A stretch of 64,000 nucleotides of DNA from Natronococcus roseus (lineage in GTDB: Archaea; Halobacteriota; Halobacteria; Halobacteriales; Natrialbaceae). Below are positions 35,352-43,351 of the stretch, piece by piece. The notes below the pieces were generated by a model that was not told the origin of the DNA, did not search any database, and worked only from the letters and a program-made list of their open reading frames with translations. The DNA is taken from assembly GCF_043677095.1 (NCBI RefSeq), contig NZ_JBHLJR010000002.1, forward strand, positions 593,321-657,320, read 5' to 3'. Both the position numbers and the translations under genes were made by a program. Every line of letters begins with the position of its first letter. Position 1 is the first letter of the stretch.

Positions 35352-36080
35352 ATGGGACGAACGCGCGGAGCGATCGTGGTCGGCGCCTCCTCGGGAATCG
35401 GCGAGGCGCTCGCTCGAAACCTCGCCGCCGACGGCTACGAGGTCGGGCTGGCGGCCAGGCGAACGGAACGGCTCCGGGAGATCGGCGAGGAGTTACCGAC
35501 CCGATCGTACGTCGCGACGATGGACGTCGCCGACGCCGAGACGGCCCGCGAGCGGTTCGACGCGCTCGTCGACGCGATGGCGTCGGTCGACCTCGTCGTC
35601 ATCAGCGCCGGCACCGCCGACCTGAACCCCGACCTCGAGTGGGAGCCCGAGCGGAAGACGATCGACGTCAACGTTCGCGGATTCGCGGCGATCGCGACCG
35701 CGGCGATCTCACAGTTCGAGGAGCAGGAGATCGATGGCCACCTCGTCGGCATTTCGTCGGTCGCGGCCCACTTCGGCAACGGCGCCGTGCCGGCGTACAA
35801 CGCCTCGAAGGCGTTCGTCACGACCTACCTCGAGGGGCTGCGGACGCGGGCGCGCGGAAGCGAGACGGACGTGACGGTGACGACCGTCGAACCGGGGTTC
35901 GTCGACACCGAGCTGGCCTACGGCTCGTTCTGGATGTGTTCGCCCGAGACCGCGGCCGAAGGGATCGCTCGAGCGATCCGCAAGGAGCGAAGCCACGTCT
36001 ACGTCGCCCGTCGGTGGCGACTCGTCGCGTGGGCCTTCGATATCGTTCCGAACGCGATCCTGCGACGGGTGCTGTCGTAG
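35352..36080 (+). CDS. Short-chain dehydrogenase/reductase
   Basis: 242 residues of the SDR family. The cofactor loop is GASSGIGEALARNLA; NVRG is at about 98; the catalytic Ser, Tyr and Lys are in GISSVAAHF and YNASK. The Arg-Arg after the second strand (AARRTERL) favours NADP(H). The C-terminal part (RWRLVAWAFDIVPNAIL) is hydrophobic as in membrane-associated SDRs. The substrate is unknown. Confidence 0.9.
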   Translation: MGRTRGAIVVGASSGIGEALARNLAADGYEVGLAARRTERLREIGEELPTRSYVATMDVADAETARERFDALVDAMASVDLVVISAGTADLNPDLEWEPERKTIDVNVRGFAAIATAAISQFEEQEIDGHLVGISSVAAHFGNGAVPAYNASKAFVTTYLEGLRTRARGSETDVTVTTVEPGFVDTELAYGSFWMCSPETAAEGIARAIRKERSHVYVARRWRLVAWAFDIVPNAILRRVLS

Positions 36081-36095
36081 CGCCGCGCGGTCGCG

Positions 36096-38357
36096 TCAGG
36101 AGTCCCGGAATCGCTCCCGGGCCTCGAGCGCCGCCTCGGTTCCGTAGCGGTCGACCAGCGGGCAGAACGCCTCGCCGAGGGCCCGCATACACTGCCCGGT
36201 AGAGTGGTAGTCGAGCCGATCGGCGACCGTCTCCAGGTCGCGGGCCTGCAGTACGCGGAGAACCAGCAGCCGCTCCTGTCGCGCCGTCAGTTCGACCGTC
36301 GACGGCCGCTCTATGAGGTAGCGAACGACGAGTTCGCGAAACGGGCCGGGATCGACATCGAACAGACCCGGTCCGTAGGCGGCGCCCGCGACGACGCGCC
36401 ATTCGTGAGCGCTCAGCTCGAGCGACGGGGCGGCCTCGGCGGGAACGCTTCGCAGGACCGCCCGCGCGACGTCTGGCTCGAGGTCGGCGAGGGCGTCCGA
36501 ACAGAGGGTGGCGAACCGTCGGGCGAAGCGCTCGGCGTGGCGGTCGCGCAACGCTTCGCCCGTCTCGCCCGTCGGCGAGAGCAACAGCGCCGAGTACTCC
36601 CCGCTGGCGTCGTTTCGCGTCGTCGAGACGTGGACCGTCGCGTAGCCGTTCGCCCGCCAGAACTCGAGGAGGCCGGACGTCGCGCCGAACCCGGTACCGA
36701 GCCAGTCCACCTCGCCCGCGTACTCCTCGCGAATCTCCGCGAGCAGCCGCGAACCCAGCCCCCGCGAGCGCGCTGCGTGGTGGGTCGCGATCCGCACGAC
36801 CCGTACTCCGGCGGGCTCGCCCGCCCGCTCGTCCCGCAGCTGGCTCGTGAGCACGTCGGGGAGCATGTTCCCGCGGATGCGTCCGCCCTCGTACATCATC
36901 GCCCGCTGCTCGGCCGGAAGGTTCCCCTCGCGGGCCAGCAGGGCGACGCTGACGACGCGGCCGTCGTGGACCAGCGCGCGGGCCTCGAGGTTCGGCGCGT
37001 CGAGCAGGCGCGCGAGGTCGGTAGGCTCGGTGCGGTAGTGAGCGAGCACGAGCAGCCCGAACGCCTCCCGCAGCAATCCCTCGTCGGCCAGCAGCTCGTC
37101 GGGCTCGAGTCGCCGATAGCGGACGGTCTCCGGCGCGGCGTCCGCGACGAGTGACTCGACCGGGGGACGGGCGTCGAGCAGCAGGGCGCGAAACGCCCAG
37201 ACTTCGACCGGGTCGCCGGCAGCGTACCGGATCGGTTCCGTCAGCGTGCGCTCGGTGACGGCGTGTTCGCTCTCGGCGAGGCGATCCCGGAACCGAACGG
37301 AGAACCCGCGACCCGCGCCCTCGTAGCCGTGGATCGTCGTCGCGAACGCGATCCGATCGGCCGCCAGCAGCGCCTCGAGAGTTGCGACCGGGAACGCGGC
37401 GGCTTCGTCGACGATGGCGACGTCGGCGGTCTCACAGTCCTCGAGCGCCGCGGTCGGCTCGAGGTAGCGAACGCGCCCGCCTGCCGCCGTCTCGAGCCGG
37501 CGCGATTCGGCCGTTTCGACTTCCTCGAGGGTCTCACAGAGCTCCCGGGCGCGATCGAACACCTCCCGTGCGTTCCGGACGTTCGGGGCGGTCACGAGCA
37601 CGTCCTCGCCGTCGGCGGCGAACGCGCCCGCGGCCAGCCCTGCCGCACTCGATTTGCCCCGTCCGCGATCGGCCTCGAGCACGACCGCCGCCGGAGCGTC
37701 GAACAGCGATTCGAACGCGGTGACGGCCTCGACCTGATCGCTGGTCAGACAGGCGTCGTAGGTCGGTAGCGGGAAGCGGTGGTTCGCGGGCGGCTCCGGC
37801 TCCGTACTCGCGTCCAGCCTCGGTGCGGGATGGGTCAGTCCCTCGTCGACGATTCGCCTCGTTTCGAGGTCGGCGATGCCGATTCCTCGGTGCGCTCGAA
37901 GCGTGTCGACGAGGCGGCGCCTGAACCGAGCGGTGACGTCCGACAGCGAGAACGGCGGCACGGCCAGGGATTCGTCGAACGCGTCCCGGCGGTCGGGCCA
38001 GGACTCGAGCGACGGCGTCAGCAGGACGAGGAGCCCGCCGCCGTCGACCGTTCCGACGAGCTTCCCGAGGGCGTCGGGCTGAAGCTGGTCGTGGGCGTCG
38101 AGGACGACGACATCCCGCGTCGTGCCGAGCAAGTCGCCGGCGTGGGTCTGGGAGAGCTGTTCACAGCGGAGTCGATCCTCGGGTCCGACGAGCGTGGTTC
38201 GAGTGATCGCCACCGAGAGTCGGTCGAGGATCGCCTCGAGGCGTTCGTACCCGCGCTCCCGGTCGCCGGCCAGTACCAACAGCCGTCGCTCGTTCGTCCG
38301 CACCGCCTCCGCCCGAAGCGACCGGGCGAGGTCGACAAGGTCGTCGTCCGCGGCCAT
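36096..38357 (-). CDS. tmcA: tRNA(Met) cytidine acetyltransferase TmcA
   Basis: 753 residues from the ATG at 38357. The domain order is an N-terminal DUF1726-like part, a RecD-type ATPase module (Walker A in EADRGRGKSSAAG, Walker B VAIVDEAAAFP), a GNAT acetyltransferase (RGLGSRLL), and a C-terminal tRNA-binding region. It makes N4-acetylcytidine in RNA, widespread in archaea. The longer frame to 38504 has no support. Confidence 0.94.
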   Translation of the reverse strand: MAADDDLVDLARSLRAEAVRTNERRLLVLAGDRERGYERLEAILDRLSVAITRTTLVGPEDRLRCEQLSQTHAGDLLGTTRDVVVLDAHDQLQPDALGKLVGTVDGGGLLVLLTPSLESWPDRRDAFDESLAVPPFSLSDVTARFRRRLVDTLRAHRGIGIADLETRRIVDEGLTHPAPRLDASTEPEPPANHRFPLPTYDACLTSDQVEAVTAFESLFDAPAAVVLEADRGRGKSSAAGLAAGAFAADGEDVLVTAPNVRNAREVFDRARELCETLEEVETAESRRLETAAGGRVRYLEPTAALEDCETADVAIVDEAAAFPVATLEALLAADRIAFATTIHGYEGAGRGFSVRFRDRLAESEHAVTERTLTEPIRYAAGDPVEVWAFRALLLDARPPVESLVADAAPETVRYRRLEPDELLADEGLLREAFGLLVLAHYRTEPTDLARLLDAPNLEARALVHDGRVVSVALLAREGNLPAEQRAMMYEGGRIRGNMLPDVLTSQLRDERAGEPAGVRVVRIATHHAARSRGLGSRLLAEIREEYAGEVDWLGTGFGATSGLLEFWRANGYATVHVSTTRNDASGEYSALLLSPTGETGEALRDRHAERFARRFATLCSDALADLEPDVARAVLRSVPAEAAPSLELSAHEWRVVAGAAYGPGLFDVDPGPFRELVVRYLIERPSTVELTARQERLLVLRVLQARDLETVADRLDYHSTGQCMRALGEAFCPLVDRYGTEAALEARERFRDS

Positions 38358-38525
38358 ACCCTCGAATCGTCGCCTCGGGTGTAAGAGGTCACGGTCTGGC
38401 GGTCGCGCTCCGTATGGTCGATCGGCGCGGTTGGCTCCGGCCGGTCGACGCGTCTCGAGTTTCGATCCGAAACCGCCGCTACCGGCCGTGCGGACCGATC
38501 CCACTCGTCCGGTCGTTTGGACACG

Positions 38526-38533
38526 CTTTTAAG
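38526..38533 (+). promoter_or_regulatory. TATA box of the L7Ae operon
   Basis: cttttaag stands about 150 bases before the L7Ae ATG. It predicts a transcript start near 38553-38560 and therefore a leader of about 120 bases, unlike the leaderless genes around it. Confidence 0.55.
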
Positions 38534-38548
38534 GGGGGCAACGCTACT

Positions 38549-38679
38549 GCGTAGTACACCCTACGCGGGGTTGATGATGCTCCTAGCTTCACAGGACTTC
38601 CGCCGACCGGACGTCGGCCCGGGACCCAGCCCGGATAGCAGGGGAGCGCGAGCCCGCGCGTAGGAGAGGTGAACAACCA
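38549..38679 (+). promoter_or_regulatory. Structured leader of the L7Ae operon with UGAUGA motif
   Basis: The leader holds several perfect stems: gcgtag/ctacgc (38549-38566, partly at the predicted transcript start), ccgac/gtcgg (38603-38617), ccggg/cccgg (about 38619-38634), and gcgcg/cgcgc (near 38646-38660). A C-box-like tgatga lies at 38572-38577. L7Ae binds kink-turns built on such motifs, so autoregulation is plausible. I did not find a convincing partner GA strand. Confidence 0.4.
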
Positions 38680-39042
38680 ATGTCAGTCTACGTAACCACA
38701 GACATCCCAGCCGACCTCGCAGAGGACGCCCTCGAGGCCCTCGAGGTCGCACGAGACACCGGACGCGTAAAGAAAGGAACCAACGAGACCACCAAAGCGA
38801 TCGAGCGCGGCAATGCGGACCTCGTCTACGTCGCCGAGGACGTCTCCCCCGAGGAGATCGTCATGCACCTGCCCGAACTCGCCGAGGAGAAGGGCATCTC
38901 CGTCGTCTTCGTCGAGACCCAGGACGACGTCGGCCACGCCGCCGGCCTCGAGGTCGGGAGCGCCGCCGCGGCGATCGTCGACGCCGGCGAGGCGTCCGAC
39001 GACGTCGAAGAGATCGCCAACAAGGTCGAGGACCTCGACTGA
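38680..39042 (+). CDS. rpl7ae: 50S ribosomal protein L7Ae / kink-turn binding protein
   Basis: 120 residues: KKGTNETTKAIERGNADLVY is the RNA-binding core, AEDVSPEEIVMHLPELAEEK follows, and the end is acidic. L7Ae is both a ribosomal protein and the kink-turn binder of box C/D and H/ACA guide RNPs and RNase P. It is first of the operon L7Ae-S28e-L24e-Ndk. Confidence 0.97.
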   Translation: MSVYVTTDIPADLAEDALEALEVARDTGRVKKGTNETTKAIERGNADLVYVAEDVSPEEIVMHLPELAEEKGISVVFVETQDDVGHAAGLEVGSAAAAIVDAGEASDDVEEIANKVEDLD

Positions 39043-39053
39043 GGTGACCTGAG

Positions 39054-39278
39054 ATGAGCGCTGAAGAGAACGAAAGCGGATCCACGCCCGCCGAGGTCAT
39101 CGAGGTCGTCGGCAAGACCGGCATGCACGGCGAAGCCATGCAGGTCAAGTGCCGCATTCAGGAGGGCGAAAATCAGGGTCGAATCATCACCCGAAACTGC
39201 CTCGGGCCGGTCCGCGAAGGAGACGTACTCCAGCTTCGCGAGACCGCCCGCGAGGCGGACTCCATCGGAGGACAATAA
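39054..39278 (+). CDS. rps28e: 30S ribosomal protein S28e
   Basis: 74 residues: ESGSTPAEVIEVVGKTGMHG, QVKCRIQEGENQGRIITRNC and LGPVREGDVLQLRETAREA match S28e throughout. It ends in a stop that overlaps the L24e ATG by one base. Confidence 0.97.
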   Translation: MSAEENESGSTPAEVIEVVGKTGMHGEAMQVKCRIQEGENQGRIITRNCLGPVREGDVLQLRETAREADSIGGQ

Positions 39279-39634
39279 TGGTCGAGAAACGTACCTGTGA
39301 CTACACGGGCGAGGATATCGAGCCCGGAACGGGCATCATGTACGTCCAGAACGACGGTACCGTGCTTCACTTCGCCAGCGCGAAGGCGGAGAAGAACTAC
39401 AAGCTCGGTCGCGAGCCGCGTGACCTCGAGTGGACCGAGGCCGGCCGCGCCGGCAAGGGTCCCGCCGAGGCCGACACGCCCGCCGCCGACGAAGCAGACC
39501 AGGACGAAACCGTCGAGGCCGGCGAGGACGAGGATCTCGAGGCCGAGACCGACGTCGACGAGGACGACGAGGACGTCCCCGCGGGCGACGAAGCGGTCGA
39601 CGAAACCGAGGATCTCGAGGAGAGTGAGGCCTGA
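39278..39634 (+). CDS. rpl24e: 50S ribosomal protein L24e, zinc-less with long acidic tail
   Basis: 118 residues. The L24e domain (1-65: VEKRTCDYTGEDIEPGTGI to REPRDLEWTEAGR) is clear, but only Cys7 remains of the four zinc-binding cysteines: the positions after CDY, in the HF-S segment and in the KAEKN segment are Thr, Ala and Ala. The remaining 50 residues are an Asp/Glu-rich tail not found in ordinary 60-70 residue L24e proteins. Its stop overlaps the ndk start. Confidence 0.93.
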   Translation: MVEKRTCDYTGEDIEPGTGIMYVQNDGTVLHFASAKAEKNYKLGREPRDLEWTEAGRAGKGPAEADTPAADEADQDETVEAGEDEDLEAETDVDEDDEDVPAGDEAVDETEDLEESEA

Positions 39635-40098
39635 TGGGTGAGGCCGAACGCACCTTCGTGATGATCAAGCCCGACGCCTTCGCGCGCGGTCTGGTCGGCG
39701 AGGTCGTCTCCCGACTCGAGGACCGCGGGCTGAAGCTCGTCGGCATCAAGATCGAGAACATGCCCCGCGAGCGGGCCGAGGAACACTACGGCGAACACGA
39801 GGACAAGCCGTTCTACGACGACCTCGTCGAGTTCGTCACCTCCGGTCCGGTCGTCCCGATGGTCTGGGAGGGCCAGGACGCGACCCGACAGGTCCGCCAG
39901 ATGATCGGCGAGACCGACCCGCTCGAGGCCGAGCCCGGAACGATCCGGGGCGACTACGCGCTCGACCTCGGTCGGAACGTCGTCCACGCGGCCGACCACG
40001 AGGACGAGGGCGCCAACGAGCGAGAGATCTCGCTGCACTTCGAGGACGACGAACTGATCGACTACGATCAGCACGACGCCGGCTGGCTCTACGAGTAG
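39634..40098 (+). CDS. ndk: Nucleoside diphosphate kinase
   Basis: 154 residues. ERTFVMIKPDAFARGLVGEV opens the protein; the phospho-accepting histidine is in GRNVVHAADHEDE. It equalises nucleoside triphosphate pools. The C-terminal region is slightly longer than in bacteria. It is the last gene of the L7Ae operon and coupled to L24e (ATGA). Confidence 0.97.
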   Translation: MGEAERTFVMIKPDAFARGLVGEVVSRLEDRGLKLVGIKIENMPRERAEEHYGEHEDKPFYDDLVEFVTSGPVVPMVWEGQDATRQVRQMIGETDPLEAEPGTIRGDYALDLGRNVVHAADHEDEGANEREISLHFEDDELIDYDQHDAGWLYE

Positions 40099-40138
40099 CG
40101 CTCCGTCGGCCGACTCGTTACCGACGTTCGCGACCGGG

Positions 40139-40148
40139 TTTTTCTGTT
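40139..40148 (+). terminator. T-rich terminator after ndk
   Basis: tttttctgtt follows a G/C-rich stretch 40 bases after the ndk stop, in line with archaeal T-run termination of the operon. The next 100 bases are AT-rich. Confidence 0.45.
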
Positions 40149-40267
40149 TAGCATTCTACATTAAATTAGACGAGTCGATAGCATACATAGACGGAACATC
40201 TAATGTATCGGCTGTAGTAGACGAGCACGGTGGTTTCGAATGGTAACTCACGGTAGGTGGTTCGTGA

Positions 40268-40639
40268 ATGCGTAAGCGAGAACAGGGCTCGAGATCGATT
40301 GCGAGCGCGGAGCCCCCGTCTTTGGATCTGATCTTCGATCTTCTCTCGAACCGGCGACGACGGTACGTGCTGTACTGTCTCTTCGAGCGCGCCGACGGCG
40401 TCGCCGCTGTCGACGAGCTCGTCGACGCGGTGGTTCGACTCGAGACCGAAGCCGGCGACGTCGACCGGGAGTTCGACGAACACCGGAAAACCGTCCGAAC
40501 GGAGCTTCGTCACTCCCATCTTCCCAAGCTCGCCGACACCAGTCTGCTCGAACACGACCGGCGCAGCGACACCGTCCGCTACTGGAATCAGCCCTCCCTC
40601 GAGGAGTGGCTCGAGCATGCCAAACACAAGGAGCTGTAG
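40268..40639 (+). CDS. DUF7344-like HTH protein
   Basis: 123 residues. LDLIFDLLSNRRRRYVLYCL is the hallmark of a large haloarchaeal family of winged-helix proteins; the middle (VDELVDAVVRLETE) and the end (RSDTVRYWNQPSLEEWLEHA) complete the domain. These are assumed to be DNA-binding regulators. An AT-rich stretch (40140-40215) upstream probably contains its promoter. Confidence 0.8.
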   Translation: MRKREQGSRSIASAEPPSLDLIFDLLSNRRRRYVLYCLFERADGVAAVDELVDAVVRLETEAGDVDREFDEHRKTVRTELRHSHLPKLADTSLLEHDRRSDTVRYWNQPSLEEWLEHAKHKEL

Positions 40640-40785
40640 CTCGCCGGCCCCTTTCTCTGCGGTCAGTAGCGGTCGAATCCGGAGTCGTGGCGTTCGTCAC
40701 CGACTCCTCTCCCTGTGAAGTGATAGCATTCCCATCCTCAAAGCTTAACAGGCGAGCTACCGATACGGATCATAGAGGTGTCCTT

Positions 40786-41388
40786 ATGACTGATCACGAA
40801 CTTCCGGAACTTCCGTACGACTACGACGCGCTCGAGCCGGCAATCTCCGAACAGGTCGTCACCTGGCATCACGACACGCACCACCAGGGGTACGTCGACG
40901 GCCTGAACAGCGCCGAGGAGACCCTCGAGGAGAACCGCGAGAGCGGCGACTTCGGCTCGTCCGGGGCCGCGATGGAGAACGTCACCCACAACGGCAGTGG
41001 ACACTACCTCCACACGCTGTTCTGGGAGAACATGTCCCCCGACGGCGGCGGCGAACCCGAGGGCGACCTCGCCGACCGCATCGAGGAGGACTTCGGCTCC
41101 TACGAGGCCTGGAAGGGCGAGTTCGAGGCCGCCGCGAGCGGCGCCGGTGGCTGGGCACTGCTCGTCTACGACCCGGTCGCCAAGCAGCTCCGCAACCTGA
41201 AGGTCGACCGCCACGACCTCCACGCGCTGTGGGGCGCCCACCCCATCCTCGCGTGTGACGTCTGGGAACACTCGTACTACTACGACTACGGCCCGGACCG
41301 CGGCGAGTTCATCGACGGCTTCTTCGACGTCGTCAACTGGGAGAAGGCCACAGAAGAGTACGAGAAGTGCCTCGACCACTTCGAGTAA
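40786..41388 (+). CDS. sod: Superoxide dismutase (Mn/Fe type)
   Basis: 200 residues from the ATG at 40786. Metal-ligand segments are WHHDTHHQGYVDGL, HNGSGHYLHTLFW and CDVWEHSYYYDYG, with GAGGWALLVYD between them, matching haloarchaeal Mn-dependent enzymes. It removes superoxide in the cytosol. A TATA-like gcttaac lies near 40743-40749, about 37-43 bases before the ATG. Confidence 0.97.
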   Translation: MTDHELPELPYDYDALEPAISEQVVTWHHDTHHQGYVDGLNSAEETLEENRESGDFGSSGAAMENVTHNGSGHYLHTLFWENMSPDGGGEPEGDLADRIEEDFGSYEAWKGEFEAAASGAGGWALLVYDPVAKQLRNLKVDRHDLHALWGAHPILACDVWEHSYYYDYGPDRGEFIDGFFDVVNWEKATEEYEKCLDHFE

Positions 41389-41550
41389 GCGACGACCTGG
41401 CAACCCACGTATTTTTATGGCCCTCGTTCGCTCAGCGACGGCAATAGCGTCGCGGATCGCGAGCCGACCGCGGACGAAGCGAGCCCGCTCGAGCCGTTGC
41501 CGATGTCGAGACCGGTGCGGTCTTGTGGCGCCGCGCCGATAGCAACGCCC

Positions 41551-41820
41551 ATGCCAGTTCCGAAAGACGAGTTCGACGAGCTCCCGCCCTGTGACTTCTA
41601 CACGCCCGCAGAGCTGTTCGAGGAGGATCAGATGTACACCGTCTACGAGATCGCGCGCCTGCTCCAGGGGCTCGAGCCCGACGCGGACATCGACCGCGAG
41701 ACCGAGGACATCCTGCTCGACTGGGCGATCCCGTGGGTGATGACCAACGCCGACGAGCTCGTCGTCGCCGAGCCGCGCGACGAGGAGGAGCCCGGGTTCT
41801 ACGGTCTGAAAGAGGAATGA
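41551..41820 (+). CDS. Small haloarchaeal protein (DUF5827-like)
   Basis: 89 residues: MPVPKDEFDELPPCDFYTPA, VYEIARLLQGLEPDADIDRE, then LLDWAIPWVMTNADELVVAE. The family assignment is from memory and tentative. Its last codons overlap the start of the P-loop ATPase (ATGA), suggesting a functional link. Confidence 0.7.
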   Translation: MPVPKDEFDELPPCDFYTPAELFEEDQMYTVYEIARLLQGLEPDADIDRETEDILLDWAIPWVMTNADELVVAEPRDEEEPGFYGLKEE

Positions 41821-42653
41821 TCCTCCTCGTGGTCGGCAGCGACCGCGTCGACGCCGGCAAGACGACGTTCTCGACGGGCCTACTCGAGCGAACCGGTGCG
41901 GTCGGCGCCAAGCCCCGCGCGGGAAACGACTACTGGTTCGACCACGACGACTGCCGGCGCGCGCTCGCAGCGGGGCGGCTGTACGGCAAGGACGCCGCGC
42001 GGCTCGCGACCGCGGAGGCGCGAGGGCGCGAGCCGGAACGGCTCAACCCCGTCCACCGGCTGTGGCGTCCGAGCCCCGGTCCCGGTGCCGGGCTGCTCGG
42101 GCAGACCGACCGGGAGTTCGTCATCGACCGGATCGGCGCTCCGAGCGAGGCCGGCGAACCGACGTACGTCCGAAACGCCACCGTCGACGTCCCCGACGCC
42201 GTCGCTTCGGCGCTGCCCCTCGAGGAGGCGATCCCCGTCGAAACCGTCGACGAGCTCAACGACGTCACGGCCGACCGGTACGTCCCGGCCTTCGAGTCGC
42301 TGGCGACGGAACTCGAGGCGACTGACGTCGCGGTCGTCGAATCCTACGGCGACATCGCCCGGCCACTGAACGATCTCGACCCCGCGGCGATCGCCGCGGT
42401 CGCGGTCGTCGAGCCGGGGCGGGCCCGGATCTACCCCGGCGATCGGTACTGCCGGGCCTGCGAGGTCGCCAGCACGAGCCCGAAAGACGGCAGCCTCGAG
42501 AAGCGAGTGCCGACAGTTCTCGACTACCTCGACCCTCTCGAGCGGGTTCGGCTGCCGCCGCTTGGGAGTGAGGAACGCGAGGACCCGAAACGGGTCGCCG
42601 CAGCCTACGCCGACGCCTACGACGCGCTGCTCGAGGCCGCCGCCCAGGGTTAG
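41817..42653 (+). CDS. P-loop ATPase of unknown role
   Basis: 278 residues beginning with a Walker A motif, GSDRVDAGKTTFSTGLL. NDYWFDHDDCRRALAAGRLY and EPGRARIYPGDRYCRACEVA are conserved-looking segments. The fold is probably of the dethiobiotin synthetase/MinD-like type, used in small-molecule kinase or ligase reactions, but no named family is recognised. It is coupled to the small gene before it and convergent with the MBL hydrolase. Confidence 0.78.
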   Translation: MILLVVGSDRVDAGKTTFSTGLLERTGAVGAKPRAGNDYWFDHDDCRRALAAGRLYGKDAARLATAEARGREPERLNPVHRLWRPSPGPGAGLLGQTDREFVIDRIGAPSEAGEPTYVRNATVDVPDAVASALPLEEAIPVETVDELNDVTADRYVPAFESLATELEATDVAVVESYGDIARPLNDLDPAAIAAVAVVEPGRARIYPGDRYCRACEVASTSPKDGSLEKRVPTVLDYLDPLERVRLPPLGSEEREDPKRVAAAYADAYDALLEAAAQG

Positions 42654-43228
42654 GCCTGGCGAGCCATCTGCGCCGACAGTTCGACGTGATCGTAGGGGTT
42701 CGTCGTCACGCTCGGGCCGTGACCCGTATGGAGCTCCGCGAGCTCCGGCGAGATCCGGTCGAGGACGCGATCGATGCTCTCGATCAGCGTCTCCCGGTCG
42801 CCCTCCTCGAGGTCGGTGCGTCCGAAGCTGCCGTTCTGGAAGACGAGGTCGCCCGCGATGAGGACCCCCGCGTCGGCCGAGTAAAAACAGAGGTGGTCGT
42901 CCTTGTGGCCGGGGGTGTGGACGGCGACGTACTCGTGGTCGCCCAGCTGGACCGTCTCCCCGTCGGCGATCCCGTGATCGACCCCGTCGATCGACGGATC
43001 GTACCCCCAGGCCTCGACGTCGAACGCCGATTTGACCGCCTCGAGGTTCCCGACGTGGTCAGGGTGGGTGTGCGTGAGGACGACCGCGTCCAGCCCGTCG
43101 ACCCGGGACTCGACGGCGTCGACGACGTCGAAGTTCGCGCCGGGATCGACGAGCACCGTTCGCTCGCCGGTGACGAGGTAGACGTTGCTGGTGAAAGCCT
43201 GGACGCCCTGCGCGAGGTTCGTGACCAT
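42650..43228 (-). CDS. MBL-fold metallo-hydrolase (glyoxalase II-like)
   Basis: 192 residues. The zinc motif is LTHTHPDHVGN, then VHTPGHKDDHLCFY and a late His (LHTGHGPSV). The size and layout fit a glyoxalase II/flavoprotein-like single-domain hydrolase. The substrate is unknown. Confidence 0.88.
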   Translation of the reverse strand: MVTNLAQGVQAFTSNVYLVTGERTVLVDPGANFDVVDAVESRVDGLDAVVLTHTHPDHVGNLEAVKSAFDVEAWGYDPSIDGVDHGIADGETVQLGDHEYVAVHTPGHKDDHLCFYSADAGVLIAGDLVFQNGSFGRTDLEEGDRETLIESIDRVLDRISPELAELHTGHGPSVTTNPYDHVELSAQMARQA

Positions 43229-43321
43229 ACGGGGCCGTACAGGAGCGGGGGGCTTGTGCGTGTCGACCTCAGCATGGGTGCTCGAGCGGCGATCAGCGAC
43301 CGAACGCGATATTCACAAGCA

Positions 43322-43328
43322 TTTTTAG
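43322..43328 (+). promoter_or_regulatory. TATA-like element for the gene at 43352
   Basis: tttttag lies 24-30 bases before the ATG, a spacing that implies a leaderless mRNA. Confidence 0.4.
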
Positions 43329-43351
43329 CTCCGGCACGTAGTAGGGGACGA

